This document shows, one piece after another, positions 1-8,365 of a stretch of DNA of 53,515 nt. The notes beneath the pieces were generated by a model that was given only the letters and a program-made list of their open reading frames with translations, did not search any database and was not told the origin of the DNA. The DNA is from Microcaldota archaeon (GTDB taxonomy: Archaea; Micrarchaeota; Micrarchaeia; Micrarchaeales; Micrarchaeaceae). The stretch spans positions 1 to 53,515 of the forward strand of contig JAKATK010000011.1 in assembly GCA_021827995.1 (NCBI GenBank). The letters run 5' to 3'. How positions within the stretch are numbered: position 1 is the stretch's first letter; every line of letters begins with the position of its first letter. A program made the translations under genes and the position numbers.

Positions 1-165
1 ACTCGCAATGAAGTTGAGTTGGTTCGTGCGGCGTCTGAAACCCGATGTGGTGAAACGCGTTGCCTCCCTAATCCCTATAGAGGCGTTATTAAGCTTCCAA
101 GTCTAATTACTTTTGCGGTTGGCTATAGGCGTCTATTTTTTATTTGCTGCTGCGGATACTCTGCC

Positions 166-876
166 ATGGGAATTAGGGATAACACAGACACGGCTGAGGA
201 GCTCAGGGACATAATCATAGCCGATGTTGTGCTTATACTGGCGTTCTCGCTTACGCTTATAGGCGGCGTGTTCCACTTGCGCTCTAACTTCGGCCTGCTC
301 CCGCTCCTGCTACCTGTGGTCGCGGTGGGCGTGACGCTGTCGTTCGTGCTGCACGAGTTGATGCACAAGTTCGTAGCACAGCACTTCGGAGCCATAGCAG
401 GATTCAGGACCTCGTACAACGGCCTGATCATAACCCTTCTGACAGGCGCGTTAGGTTTCCTGCTCGGCATAGTTGGCGCGACGTACATATACGCCAGCAA
501 TTTCACGCGCAGACAGAACGGCATAGTGTCGCTGGCCGGGCCGCTGACCAACTTCGTGGTCTTCGGTGGCAGCCTGGCCATCGGGGTCGCGATGTTCGGC
601 ACGGCGTTCTTCACGAACCCGCCCGTGCAATCGTACGCGTACTTCGCGATAAGCTTCACGCTCTTCATAAGCATACTTCTAGCGTTCTTCAACATGCTGC
701 CGATACCGCCTCTGGACGGGAGCAAGGTGCTCGCCTGGAACGCCCCGCTCTATGTGTTCATGATGGCGCTAATCTTCGTGCTGATGGTCTACTTCACGCA
801 GATAGGCCTTGATAACGTCGTCTTCATGGTCATTATCGCTCTGTTCTTCTCGATGTTTTACAGGAACGTGATCTAG
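166..876 (+). CDS. Site-2 protease family (M50) membrane metalloprotease
   Basis: Polytopic membrane protein of 236 residues with the zinc-protease motif HELMHK (HExxH) at the end of a hydrophobic segment and a later NMLPIPPLDGSKV stretch, the N-P-x-x-x-L-D-G type motif that supplies the third zinc ligand in M50 proteases. These enzymes cleave substrates within the membrane; the substrate here is unknown. The start is taken at the internal ATG (MGIRDNTDTAEE) because the upstream in-frame extension is Cys/Arg-rich and does not look like protein. Its stop overlaps the convergent rad50 stop by 4 nt. No regulated partner or anti-sigma-like gene is adjacent. Confidence 0.85.
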   Translation: MGIRDNTDTAEELRDIIIADVVLILAFSLTLIGGVFHLRSNFGLLPLLLPVVAVGVTLSFVLHELMHKFVAQHFGAIAGFRTSYNGLIITLLTGALGFLLGIVGATYIYASNFTRRQNGIVSLAGPLTNFVVFGGSLAIGVAMFGTAFFTNPPVQSYAYFAISFTLFISILLAFFNMLPIPPLDGSKVLAWNAPLYVFMMALIFVLMVYFTQIGLDNVVFMVIIALFFSMFYRNVI

Positions 877-3176
877 AGCTCGTAGGCCTCGGTTGGCCCG
901 TTCGCGGCCTTGTCCCTGTCCAGCGTGTACACCTTAGCTGAGCTTATCTGCTTCAGGCTCTCGTCGTGGGTTATCACGAATATCTGCTCGACCACGCCCG
1001 GCAGAGTCTCGCCGAAGACGCTTATCAGCTTCGCTATGCCGTTCTGGTCCAGATTGTGCGTGGGCTCGTCGAGTATGAGCCACTTGAGATTCGGGACCAG
1101 GACCATGGCCATGGCTATGCGCATTGCTAGGCACGCGACGCTGCGCTCGCCGCCGCTGGCTATAGCGTCGATCGGCAGCCACTCGTCGGCGGTGCCGATG
1201 CTGGCCTCTAGCAGGTAGTCCTCGCTGTTCGCAGTGAGCCTTATGCTGCCGTAATCTGCGTACGGGTACAGCTCTGGCCATACGCTCTGCATGAGCCCGT
1301 TTATCGACGATACCAACCGGTCCCTGAGGGCGCCGCCAGTATCGGTCAGCGCGGCTTTGAACCTGTTCAGGTTAGACAGCATGACGCGCCTGGACTCCAG
1401 GGCCGCGGCCATCGACGCGAACCTGTCTATCTGCCTGCGCAGGTCTGCGACCTGCGACTCGAGTTTTTCGGCCAGCCTCGCGCTCGACTCTAGCCTTGAC
1501 CTCGCCTCGCTAGCCTCGGCGGTCTTCTTCCTGAGAAGCTCCTGCAGCTCGTCGACTGCGCGCTCGTCGACCCTTATCGAGGCGAGCTCTGCCTCGCGCT
1601 CGCTCAGTGACAGCCGCGCCTTCGATATCTCCGCCACGTAGCCCTCGCGCCTTCTCACGAGCTCGATGTCAGCGACAAGCTTCGCGTGCGCATCCCCGAT
1701 GGAGTCGCGCTCCGCGGTCTTCGACGCTATCCGCTTCTCCAGTTCCAGCAGCATGGGCCTGGCATCGCTCAGACCCTGTCTGGCCTTCGCGAGCCTGTCG
1801 GCGGTGTCCTCGAGGTCCTTGAGCCTGTTGGCATAGACCGCGATTTTGGTGAGCTCAGATGCGAGCACCCTGACGCGCGCCTCGTGGGGACCAAGCTTCG
1901 ACTCGAGCGCTGAGACCTCGGCCTCGAGGCTGGCGACGAGCTTGGTCTTCTCTTCGAGCAGCCTGGTCCTCATCTCTTCGGGCAGGTCGCGCTCGCACAC
2001 CGGGCATTTGCTGACGTGCTTCTTTAGCGACGCGGCCCAGCCACGCAGCTCCTTCATCATCGCATTGGCACGCGCGATGGAGTTGCGCAGCTCTTCGATG
2101 GCAGCGTTCTCCGTCGCCAGTTCCTCGTCGCTGGCGCGCGCCCTGGCCGCCCTGAGCTCCTCGGATAGCTTCGCTCGCTCGGCCAGCCTGTCCTCGCCCG
2201 CCTTGACGGCGCTCTCCAGGGAAGCTATCGATGACGTCGCCTTTTTAGCTTCGGCGCCGAGCCTCGCCAGCTCGGCCTCTAGCTCGGCTTTCTTGGATCT
2301 GTTCCTCTTCAGTTCAGCGTCCAGCGACTTCTCGTCGACATCGAGCCTGGCCATGCCAGCCAGCTCCCCCTCGAGCGTCGCCATCCTGCTCGTCAGCGAG
2401 GCTATCTCCTTCGACAGCGATACCCTCTTCGCGTTCTGCGCCTTGGCTGCGGCTAGCTTGATGGATATGGAAGAAGCCTCGGACGACGCGGCTTTGGCGT
2501 GGGCTTCTAGGTCGCGCAGCTCCTTGTCCAGTTGCGCCTTCTCGTTCAGTGCGGCTGCGAGCTGCCGCTTTGAACCTTCCACGTCGACCCTGGCCAGCGC
2601 CTCTTCATCGGCCCTTATGGAGGCGCGCACAGAGTTCACCAGGGCGGTCGCATTCTCCTCGGCGGCAGCGAACTGGTCGAGGCCTAGCATGTTGTCTATC
2701 TGCCTCTTTCTATCCCCCTTGGTGAGCTCGAGGAAGTAATCCAGGTTGTTCTGGCCAGCGTAGATGACCCTGGCGAAGGTGTCGTAGTCCACCTTGAGCA
2801 GGCGCTCTATCTCCTCTGTTACCCGCTCCGACTGCGCCTGCATGTACCTGCCATCTGCCTCGAGCTTGGCAGAGCTGGCACCGTGCCTGTTTATTGTCCT
2901 TGTAACTGTGTATTCGTGCCCGTCGCAATCGAAATCAAGCTTGACGGATGCCTGGGCGCTCTCGGAGCCGCGAGATATTATGTCGCTTAGGGATATCCTG
3001 CGGCTCTTGAGCGCTGGGAAGGTGCCGAAGAGCGCGAACGATACTGCGTCAAGCACCGAGCTCTTGCCGGCGCCCATTATGCCGACTATGACGTTGACAC
3101 CGCGCTGGAAGCCCAGCGTTGTGCGCCTGTGCGTCTTCCAGTCAACAAGCTCTATCGACTTTATCGTTTGGACCAC
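873..3176 (-). CDS. rad50: DNA double-strand break repair ATPase Rad50
   Basis: SMC-like ATPase of 767 residues. Visible in order: Walker A GIMGAGKSS (residues 32-40); Q-loop region GQNNLDYFLEL (about 141); a long heptad-rich coiled coil; the zinc hook CPVC (391-394) for Rad50 dimerisation; a return coiled coil; the ABC signature ASGGERS; and Walker B LILDEPTHNLD. Rad50 partners Mre11 in break processing, but no mre11 or herA-nurA pair is adjacent. The start is a GTG that sits inside a GGAGGTGG tract, so the Shine-Dalgarno and the start codon overlap. The initiation codon is therefore uncertain, although the protein lacks at most a few residues from the family's usual N-terminus. Confidence 0.93.
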   Translation of the reverse strand: MVQTIKSIELVDWKTHRRTTLGFQRGVNVIVGIMGAGKSSVLDAVSFALFGTFPALKSRRISLSDIISRGSESAQASVKLDFDCDGHEYTVTRTINRHGASSAKLEADGRYMQAQSERVTEEIERLLKVDYDTFARVIYAGQNNLDYFLELTKGDRKRQIDNMLGLDQFAAAEENATALVNSVRASIRADEEALARVDVEGSKRQLAAALNEKAQLDKELRDLEAHAKAASSEASSISIKLAAAKAQNAKRVSLSKEIASLTSRMATLEGELAGMARLDVDEKSLDAELKRNRSKKAELEAELARLGAEAKKATSSIASLESAVKAGEDRLAERAKLSEELRAARARASDEELATENAAIEELRNSIARANAMMKELRGWAASLKKHVSKCPVCERDLPEEMRTRLLEEKTKLVASLEAEVSALESKLGPHEARVRVLASELTKIAVYANRLKDLEDTADRLAKARQGLSDARPMLLELEKRIASKTAERDSIGDAHAKLVADIELVRRREGYVAEISKARLSLSEREAELASIRVDERAVDELQELLRKKTAEASEARSRLESSARLAEKLESQVADLRRQIDRFASMAAALESRRVMLSNLNRFKAALTDTGGALRDRLVSSINGLMQSVWPELYPYADYGSIRLTANSEDYLLEASIGTADEWLPIDAIASGGERSVACLAMRIAMAMVLVPNLKWLILDEPTHNLDQNGIAKLISVFGETLPGVVEQIFVITHDESLKQISSAKVYTLDRDKAANGPTEAYEL

Positions 3177-3274
3177 CTCCGACGGGGCTCTGCGGCGGCG
3201 TAACTCCAGTTCGAATCCGATTTGGAGCGATGCTCTTTAATGTTGCGGCCGTTTGGCAGCATGCGTGACTGCAG

Positions 3275-3577
3275 TCAGAACCGGTTCTTGTACTCTGACA
3301 TATCCTGCTCTAGCTTCCTAACCTCCTCGTCTCCGACGCCCTCGCCTGGGGGCGCTTCGGCCTTTTCCCTGTCGTGTGCAGAGGCTTTCGCGAAGGTCCT
3401 CATGAGCATCAGCATGAGGGCGTCTATGATGACGAATACGGTGACGACTATGATACCAAGGGTCTTGTCGCCCTGCGATGGCGTGGCTATGACCACCACC
3501 ACTATCTCGACAACCGTGACGAGAAGCAGGAACAGCGTGGTCCTCAGCGAAAACATTGCAGACCGCGACGATTGCAT
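3275..3577 (-). CDS. Small two-helix membrane protein, function unknown
   Basis: A 100-residue protein with two hydrophobic segments (about residues 11-33 and 41-62) separated by a short polar loop, then a charged soluble tail ending in an acidic helix (VRKLEQDMSEYKNRF). No family recognised. A TATA-like element (ATTTAATTA, reverse strand, near 3605-3614) lies about 33 nt upstream of the ATG, which supports a nearly leaderless transcript. It sits between rad50 and the pilin-signal protein on the same strand but with its own promoter. Predicted topology places both termini on the same side of the membrane. Confidence 0.6.
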   Translation of the reverse strand: MQSSRSAMFSLRTTLFLLLVTVVEIVVVVIATPSQGDKTLGIIVVTVFVIIDALMLMLMRTFAKASAHDREKAEAPPGEGVGDEEVRKLEQDMSEYKNRF

Positions 3578-3660
3578 GTTATCGGATGTTTTTCTGGGAC
3601 AAGTAATTAAATATGGTGCCTTGATGCGCCGGCTATCTGTTCGGAATCATAAACCTGCCG

Positions 3661-5466
3661 TCACTGCAGAGCGCCGAACGCTTGGGTAGGCATGGTGCCG
3701 CCAGGAGGATAAGCCCTAAACCTGATCCAATAGAGCAGCACATCACCAGCACCTGTTATGGTAAAGTATGTGTACGAATCCTGCGCGCCGGTATTCACAA
3801 CGATACCGCCATAGTTCACGCTGCCACCGAAATCAGAGGTGCTGAAATAATAGTTATTGAATACTGAATCCGATGCCGGTATTGACGGAAGAACCTGCAC
3901 GCCGCAGGTCCTGCCGTTATCATAGGCCACGAAAGAACCAACAGGACCTCCAGGGCATCCGGGATTCTGGAATAGTATGCCCTCGAAATTCGCGGTGAAT
4001 GTGGCTGAGTTCAGACCAAACCACACATTCGGGTTGACGGTCATGGTCTCTATCCCGTACCAGTCCATTACGAACGGCAGGTCAGCTTGCGAGTAGGGCG
4101 AATTCTCGTATATGCCGTCGCCGCAGCAGAAATTTATCTCGGTGTACGTTGGACTGAACGTTATGATAGGGCTTCCAGCTGGGGACCAACCACTGGGCAG
4201 GCGGGATATACCACCCCATCTTTGATAGTACTGGAACACGTTCGCGCCGTTGTCGTACTGCGCGTAAGTGCCGCTTAGCTGCGGCGCCTCGCCAGCATGG
4301 CCGGTAGGACCAGAATATTGACCCATACTGCCGGCTTGCGGCTCGAAGTACATTTTTATCACGTTTGCGTTCGTGCCAGAGACCAGACCGTTCGTCTTGA
4401 CCCAGAATGTCGCGAGAGAGGAGCCTGACGTGCAGTTGCTCTCGCACCAGCTGTACAGCTCGCTATTGCCCTGATAGAAGCGCAGGTTGCCCAGGTCTGG
4501 GGCCTCGTAAGAGGTATACGAAGACGGGCTGAACTGCAGCACCTGCTGGAAGCCGGACGATGCTTGTCCGGTACTGCTTATTGTTACATTCACGTAGCAA
4601 GGTGCCTGCGAGAACGACACGGTCACGGTCTGGCCGCTAATCGCGTTCCCTGAAATGCTGTTCGTTGAATAGCATGCCGAAGAGGTCACAATCGGGGCGT
4701 TTATCGTATAAGGCAGCGAAACGCCAGTGGGTATGCCTGTGAATATGATGTTGCCAGGAATAGTGTTATTTTCCGTGACGCCGTTGTACGTCACCGACCA
4801 GAGAGTGCCTGTAGGTAGAGGATCCGCAGTAAAGACAACGTTGCCGACCTTGGGGCCTGAAGGTGGCTGCACAGCCGACCCCGAACCGCCGCCGAAGTAA
4901 CCGCCGAATGTGGCGCTGCTAGTGCCTGCCTCCTTTGCCGTTATCGTAGCGACCTTCGAGTATGCTGTCGGAACCGAGCACGGGCTCAGGCAGTATCCCA
5001 GCCAGACGTAACCAGCGAACGGCGTCCCTATCGACGCGTTAGCAGGTATCTGGCCGTACGTGAACTTGCTGGAGTTGAAGTCTGCGCCGACGGTCTGACC
5101 GGGCAGTAGGTTGCCTATGGAGAGCGCCTTGGAAGTGGTGAAGTTCTGCGGTACGCCCATACTGTTTAGCGGCTCGCCCTCCGCAGCTATGAACATAAAG
5201 GAATCGAAGTATTCCCTGCCAGTAGTCTGGCCGAATATTATGCCAATACCGTTGGCAGTGTAAACCGGGTTCTTGCAGACGAAGCCGGCCTGCGCGATGC
5301 AGGCCTGAGGAGCCAGGTTCGAGCCGTTGAACACTCCGAGCTCAAACAGCGCAGCGAGCACAACCGCTATGATCAGGATGGCCCAACCGTAGGTCATGAG
5401 ATACTCCATTGCTGATTGAGCCCTGATTTTCGTTCCGAAGGCGGCAACGGCACGTTTCATGAACAT
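3661..5466 (-). CDS. Class III signal peptide surface protein with DUF2341-like domain
   Basis: A 601-residue secreted protein. The N-terminus is an archaeal type IV pilin-like (class III) signal: a basic stretch, then QSAMEYLMTYGWAILIIA, then a hydrophobic helix. After a Ser/Thr/Gly-rich beta domain comes a PEGA-like stretch (about residues 205-300) and a C-terminal region resembling DUF2341 (FSPSSYTSYEAPDLGNLRF, then AQYDNGANVFQYYQRW). It is probably processed by a prepilin peptidase and displayed on the surface. The partial CDS at the right end of the window is a clear paralogue over the DUF2341-like half. ATG 5466 (MFM) is used; ATG 5460 two codons in is equally possible. The promoter lies at 5501-5508. 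Confidence 0.82.
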   Translation of the reverse strand: MFMKRAVAAFGTKIRAQSAMEYLMTYGWAILIIAVVLAALFELGVFNGSNLAPQACIAQAGFVCKNPVYTANGIGIIFGQTTGREYFDSFMFIAAEGEPLNSMGVPQNFTTSKALSIGNLLPGQTVGADFNSSKFTYGQIPANASIGTPFAGYVWLGYCLSPCSVPTAYSKVATITAKEAGTSSATFGGYFGGGSGSAVQPPSGPKVGNVVFTADPLPTGTLWSVTYNGVTENNTIPGNIIFTGIPTGVSLPYTINAPIVTSSACYSTNSISGNAISGQTVTVSFSQAPCYVNVTISSTGQASSGFQQVLQFSPSSYTSYEAPDLGNLRFYQGNSELYSWCESNCTSGSSLATFWVKTNGLVSGTNANVIKMYFEPQAGSMGQYSGPTGHAGEAPQLSGTYAQYDNGANVFQYYQRWGGISRLPSGWSPAGSPIITFSPTYTEINFCCGDGIYENSPYSQADLPFVMDWYGIETMTVNPNVWFGLNSATFTANFEGILFQNPGCPGGPVGSFVAYDNGRTCGVQVLPSIPASDSVFNNYYFSTSDFGGSVNYGGIVVNTGAQDSYTYFTITGAGDVLLYWIRFRAYPPGGTMPTQAFGALQ

Positions 5467-5500
5467 TTTATGCGACCAGATGTTAATTACGAAAAAGGTT

Positions 5501-5508
5501 TTTATAAT
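5501..5508 (-). promoter_or_regulatory. TATA box of the pilin-signal surface protein
   Basis: Reverse-strand ATTATAAAAACC, a consensus archaeal TATA element. Its centre is about 39 nt from ATG 5466, predicting a leader of roughly 10-15 nt. Confidence 0.6.
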
Positions 5509-5919
5509 TGTATATGACGTAAGATGCCGAGAATTTTGGGCTCAAATCCGCAAAGCCATAACCGCCTCGCTGGATTACGTGTAACTGCCCACTTTACTGC
5601 GCCTAATTACAATGGAAACTGGTACATCTCCTACGGTTAAAATTTTGCCGTCAGTCCATGAAGCGCTCTATGAAGTTCGCGATGAAGCTGGCGAACGTAT
5701 GCACACTTGTAACACAGAAAGGGTCTCTTCTCCTTCTTGCTCCCACCGACCATCTCGTTCAGTTGCTGTTCCCTCGGCTGCTGCGACCTGTGCCCCAACC
5801 GCGTATTTCTGCCCTTCCTGGTGAGGGATTAGTGGATGTCGGTGCCGTCCTTACAGATGAGGCGGACAGGTCTGCAATCGCACCTTTCCGCGGCAAGCTC
5901 GTTAACGCTGCGTTGCCGC
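5509..5919. other. Intergenic region with a possible decayed zinc-ribbon reading frame
   Basis: No convincing intact gene. On the reverse strand one frame reads protein-like on both sides of a TAA: first a segment containing ERCDCRPVRLICKDGTDIH, then after the stop a basic segment ending in KRPFLCYKCAYVRQLHRE and a TAA near 5640. The C-x-C...C and C-x2-C pattern suggests a small zinc-binding protein, but there is an in-frame stop and no ATG, GTG or TTG near the upstream end. It is either a pseudogene, a sequence error or coincidence. The forward frames here look like shadows. Confidence 0.25.
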
Positions 5920-5926
5920 TTTAAAT
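5920..5926 (+). promoter_or_regulatory. TATA box of gmhB
   Basis: TTTAAAT centred 29 nt upstream of ATG 5952, the distance expected for a leaderless archaeal transcript. This decides the gmhB start in favour of ATG 5952 over an in-frame upstream ATG at 5925 that lies within this element. Confidence 0.7.
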
Positions 5927-5951
5927 GCTTATCTGGGCAATAACGTCTACC

Positions 5952-6470
5952 ATGAGGCCGGCATTGTTTCTTGATAGGGACGGCACGATCAACAGGGACT
6001 GTCCGTACTGCAAGAGCCCTGAGGAGATATCGATTTACGAAGACGTGTACGAGCCGCTGCGCGAGCTAAGCCAGCGTTATTACATAATAATACTGACCAA
6101 CCAGTCCGGCATAGCCAGGGGCTACTTCAGCGAACGCGACCTCGAGAAGATGCACAACAAGATACGCGAGGCCATGGCCGAACGCGGGGGCAGGATAGAC
6201 GCGATATACGTGTGCCCGCATATGCCGGGCTCTGGCTGCCAGTGCAGGAAGCCGGCAACCGGGCTTCTCGATAAAGCGCTGCACGACTTTGAGATTGACA
6301 GGACGCAATCGTTCGTAATAGGCGACAGCGACGTCGACATGGAGATGGCGAAGAGGGCAGGTATAAAAAGCATTAGAATCAGAAATGAGTCCGGGAACGA
6401 GCGCGGCGACTTCTATGCCGATGATTTCTACGGAGTCCTTAGAATCGTGAACGGGCCCGCAAGCAAATGA
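5952..6470 (+). CDS. gmhB: D-glycero-D-manno-heptose 1,7-bisphosphate phosphatase (HAD-IIIA)
   Basis: A 172-residue HAD phosphatase with nucleophile motif DRDGT (8-12), motif II LTNQSG (49-54), the GmhB zinc-site residues C88, H90, C96 and C98 (CPHMPGSGCQC), and motif III/IV GDSDVDM (124-130). It removes the C7 phosphate from heptose 1,7-bisphosphate in NDP-heptose synthesis. A related histidinol-phosphatase role is possible for the fold, but the kinase and the isomerase of the heptose pathway lie within 5 kb. The leaderless start is supported by the TATA box at 5920. Its TGA overlaps the next ATG (ATGA), so translation of the downstream epimerase is probably coupled. Confidence 0.85.
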   Translation: MRPALFLDRDGTINRDCPYCKSPEEISIYEDVYEPLRELSQRYYIIILTNQSGIARGYFSERDLEKMHNKIREAMAERGGRIDAIYVCPHMPGSGCQCRKPATGLLDKALHDFEIDRTQSFVIGDSDVDMEMAKRAGIKSIRIRNESGNERGDFYADDFYGVLRIVNGPASK

Positions 6471-7453
6471 CTACGGTTGGTTTTGTGCGTATAGAGGGCA
6501 AGAGCATTGTGATAACCGGCGGGGCCGGCTTCATAGGCAGCAACATGGTAGCTGCCCTAGTTGGAAGCGCCTCGAGCGTGGTCGCCTTCGACAACCTGAG
6601 CTCGGGCCGCTACAAGCTCATAAAGGAGTTCGTCGGGCGCAAGGGCTTCAGGTTCATCAAGGGCGATCTTCTCAGGCCGCGGCTCTTTGACAGCGTTTTG
6701 CGCTCCGCGAAGCCGGACCTGGTAATACACTTCGCTGCCAACCCGGACATAAGGCTAGGCACGCTCGACACAGGACTCGACATAAGGCAGGGCGAAATCG
6801 CAACGCACAACGTGCTCGAAGCCTGCAGGCACAACGACGTCGAGAGCGTGATGTTCTCGTCGTCCAGCGCCGTCTACGGCGAGGCCACTGTCAAGCCCAC
6901 ACCAGAAAGCTACGGGCCGTTGAAGCCCATATCGCTGTACGGCGCGTCTAAGCTGGCATGCGAGGGCCTCATAACCGCATACCAGAGCCTCTACGGCCTA
7001 GACTACCTGATATACAGGTTCGCAAACGTGGTCGGCAGAAACCAGACCCATGGGGTCATGGTCGACTTCATAAAGAAGCTCGGCAGGAACAGGCGCAGCC
7101 TGAAGGTGCTGGGCAATGGCAGGCAGCGGAAGGCGTACATAGACGTCGCTGACTGCTGCGGCGCCATGCTGCAGGCTTACGAGCTCGGGGCAAAAAACAC
7201 CGTCCTCAACCTCGCAACTGAGGGCCAGACCAGCGTCGACTGGATAGCCAGGATGGTCATAGCAAGGCTGGCGCCCGGGGCGCGCATATCCCACACCGGC
7301 ACGCCGAGGGGGTGGCCAGGCGACATAGCCGACACGTACATAAGCAATGCGAACATGAAGAAGCTCGGCGTCAAGCTCAGGCTCATCGATTCGGACGCGG
7401 CCGCGGCCAACGCGATAGATACCCTTTGCGCGCGCGGCGGGCTGATTGTGTAG
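6467..7453 (+). CDS. NAD-dependent nucleotide-sugar epimerase/dehydratase (extended SDR)
   Basis: A 328-residue extended SDR. The N-terminal Rossmann motif is TGGAGFIG; an acidic residue follows in VAFDNLSSG; the catalytic Ser/Tyr/Lys set appears in SSSSAVYGE and YGASK. It resembles UDP-glucose 4-epimerase and NDP-sugar dehydratases, acting on the 4-, 5- or 6-position of a sugar nucleotide. In this cluster a GDP- or UDP-heptose is a plausible substrate, but that is inferred from context only. The start ATG overlaps the gmhB stop by 4 nt. Its stop abuts the convergent epimerase ending at 7454. Confidence 0.85.
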   Translation: MTTVGFVRIEGKSIVITGGAGFIGSNMVAALVGSASSVVAFDNLSSGRYKLIKEFVGRKGFRFIKGDLLRPRLFDSVLRSAKPDLVIHFAANPDIRLGTLDTGLDIRQGEIATHNVLEACRHNDVESVMFSSSSAVYGEATVKPTPESYGPLKPISLYGASKLACEGLITAYQSLYGLDYLIYRFANVVGRNQTHGVMVDFIKKLGRNRRSLKVLGNGRQRKAYIDVADCCGAMLQAYELGAKNTVLNLATEGQTSVDWIARMVIARLAPGARISHTGTPRGWPGDIADTYISNANMKKLGVKLRLIDSDAAAANAIDTLCARGGLIV

Positions 7454-8356
7454 TCAGGCTCGGCCGCCCATCGACTCTCTCATCAGCGCTATCCCATCGC
7501 GCACCGTAGTGAATTTGAAGTCGCCTATGGCACCGAGCAGCCTGCGCGTATCGGCCTTCGTGAGCCTCTGGTAACTGGAGAGCGGGTTCTTGACGAACTT
7601 CTTGCCCTTAGGGTTTATCATGTCCGCTATGCTGCCGTAGCTTGTGGCCCTGCCTGTGCCTACGTTGAATATGGTGTCGCGGCCGTGTTTTAGTAGCTTC
7701 AGCATTATCTTGGCAGCGTCGCTAACGAATATGAAGTCGCGCGCCTGAGCGCCATCGCCGTATACGATAATTGGCTTCCTTGCCATGTCGGCCTTCAGGA
7801 ATTTGTAGACCACGCTGGCGTAGTCGCCCTTGCCGTTCTCGCCAAGGCCGAAGACATTGAAGATGCGCATGCCGAGGACGTCAAGCCCGCGTATGTCCAT
7901 GTAGGACTGGGCCACCATCTCGTTCATTAGCTTTGACTTGGCGTAGTGGTTCCTCTGCTTATTTATGTCCAGAACGGAATCCTCTGAGAAGCCGGTGTCC
8001 GTGTAAACGGCTGCGCTCGAAGCGTAGAGGAAGCGCTTGCAGCCAGCTGCGCTGGCAGCGTCTATGACGTTCATGAAGCCGGTCACGTTTGTTGCATAGC
8101 ACAGCGCCGGTTCCTTCTCGAACTGAACGTTCGATGTTATGGCTGCCAGGTGTATGACAACATCGGCGCCGTCCACGGCCCTGTCGACGGCGCGCCTGTC
8201 GGTTATGCTGCCCTTTATGAAGTCCACACCGTTAGTAGTGCACGGCTGGATGTCGAGGCCGGCCACTTCAAAGCCGCGCTCGGCAGCCTGCCTGCAGAGC
8301 TCCGAGCCTATGAAGCCGGAGCAGCCAGTTATCAGAATGCGGGAACCGCTGGCCAT
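7454..8356 (-). CDS. NAD-dependent nucleotide-sugar epimerase/dehydratase (extended SDR)
   Basis: A 300-residue extended SDR with the nucleotide motif TGCSGFIG, active-site Ser region YASSAAVY and the catalytic pair in YAKSK. It is last in a four-gene reverse-strand operon (gmhA, SDR, GHMP kinase, this gene), beginning 9 nt after the kinase stop. A TTG three codons upstream could also serve as the start, but ATG 8356 (MASGSRILITG) fits the fold better. Probable substrate: an activated heptose or hexose. The exact reaction (epimerase, dehydratase or reductase) cannot be read from the sequence. Confidence 0.83.
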   Translation of the reverse strand: MASGSRILITGCSGFIGSELCRQAAERGFEVAGLDIQPCTTNGVDFIKGSITDRRAVDRAVDGADVVIHLAAITSNVQFEKEPALCYATNVTGFMNVIDAASAAGCKRFLYASSAAVYTDTGFSEDSVLDINKQRNHYAKSKLMNEMVAQSYMDIRGLDVLGMRIFNVFGLGENGKGDYASVVYKFLKADMARKPIIVYGDGAQARDFIFVSDAAKIMLKLLKHGRDTIFNVGTGRATSYGSIADMINPKGKKFVKNPLSSYQRLTKADTRRLLGAIGDFKFTTVRDGIALMRESMGGRA

Positions 8357-8365
8357 GCGAACCAA

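Noticed and set aside
3180-3240. tRNA-like TTCGAATCC sequence upstream of rad50
   Set aside because: The flanking bases do not form a T stem or acceptor stem, so no tRNA is supported.
5658-5924. Forward ORF of 88 codons upstream of gmhB
   Set aside because: Its stop falls in the gmhB TATA box, its composition is not protein-like, and no ribosome-binding site or promoter supports it.
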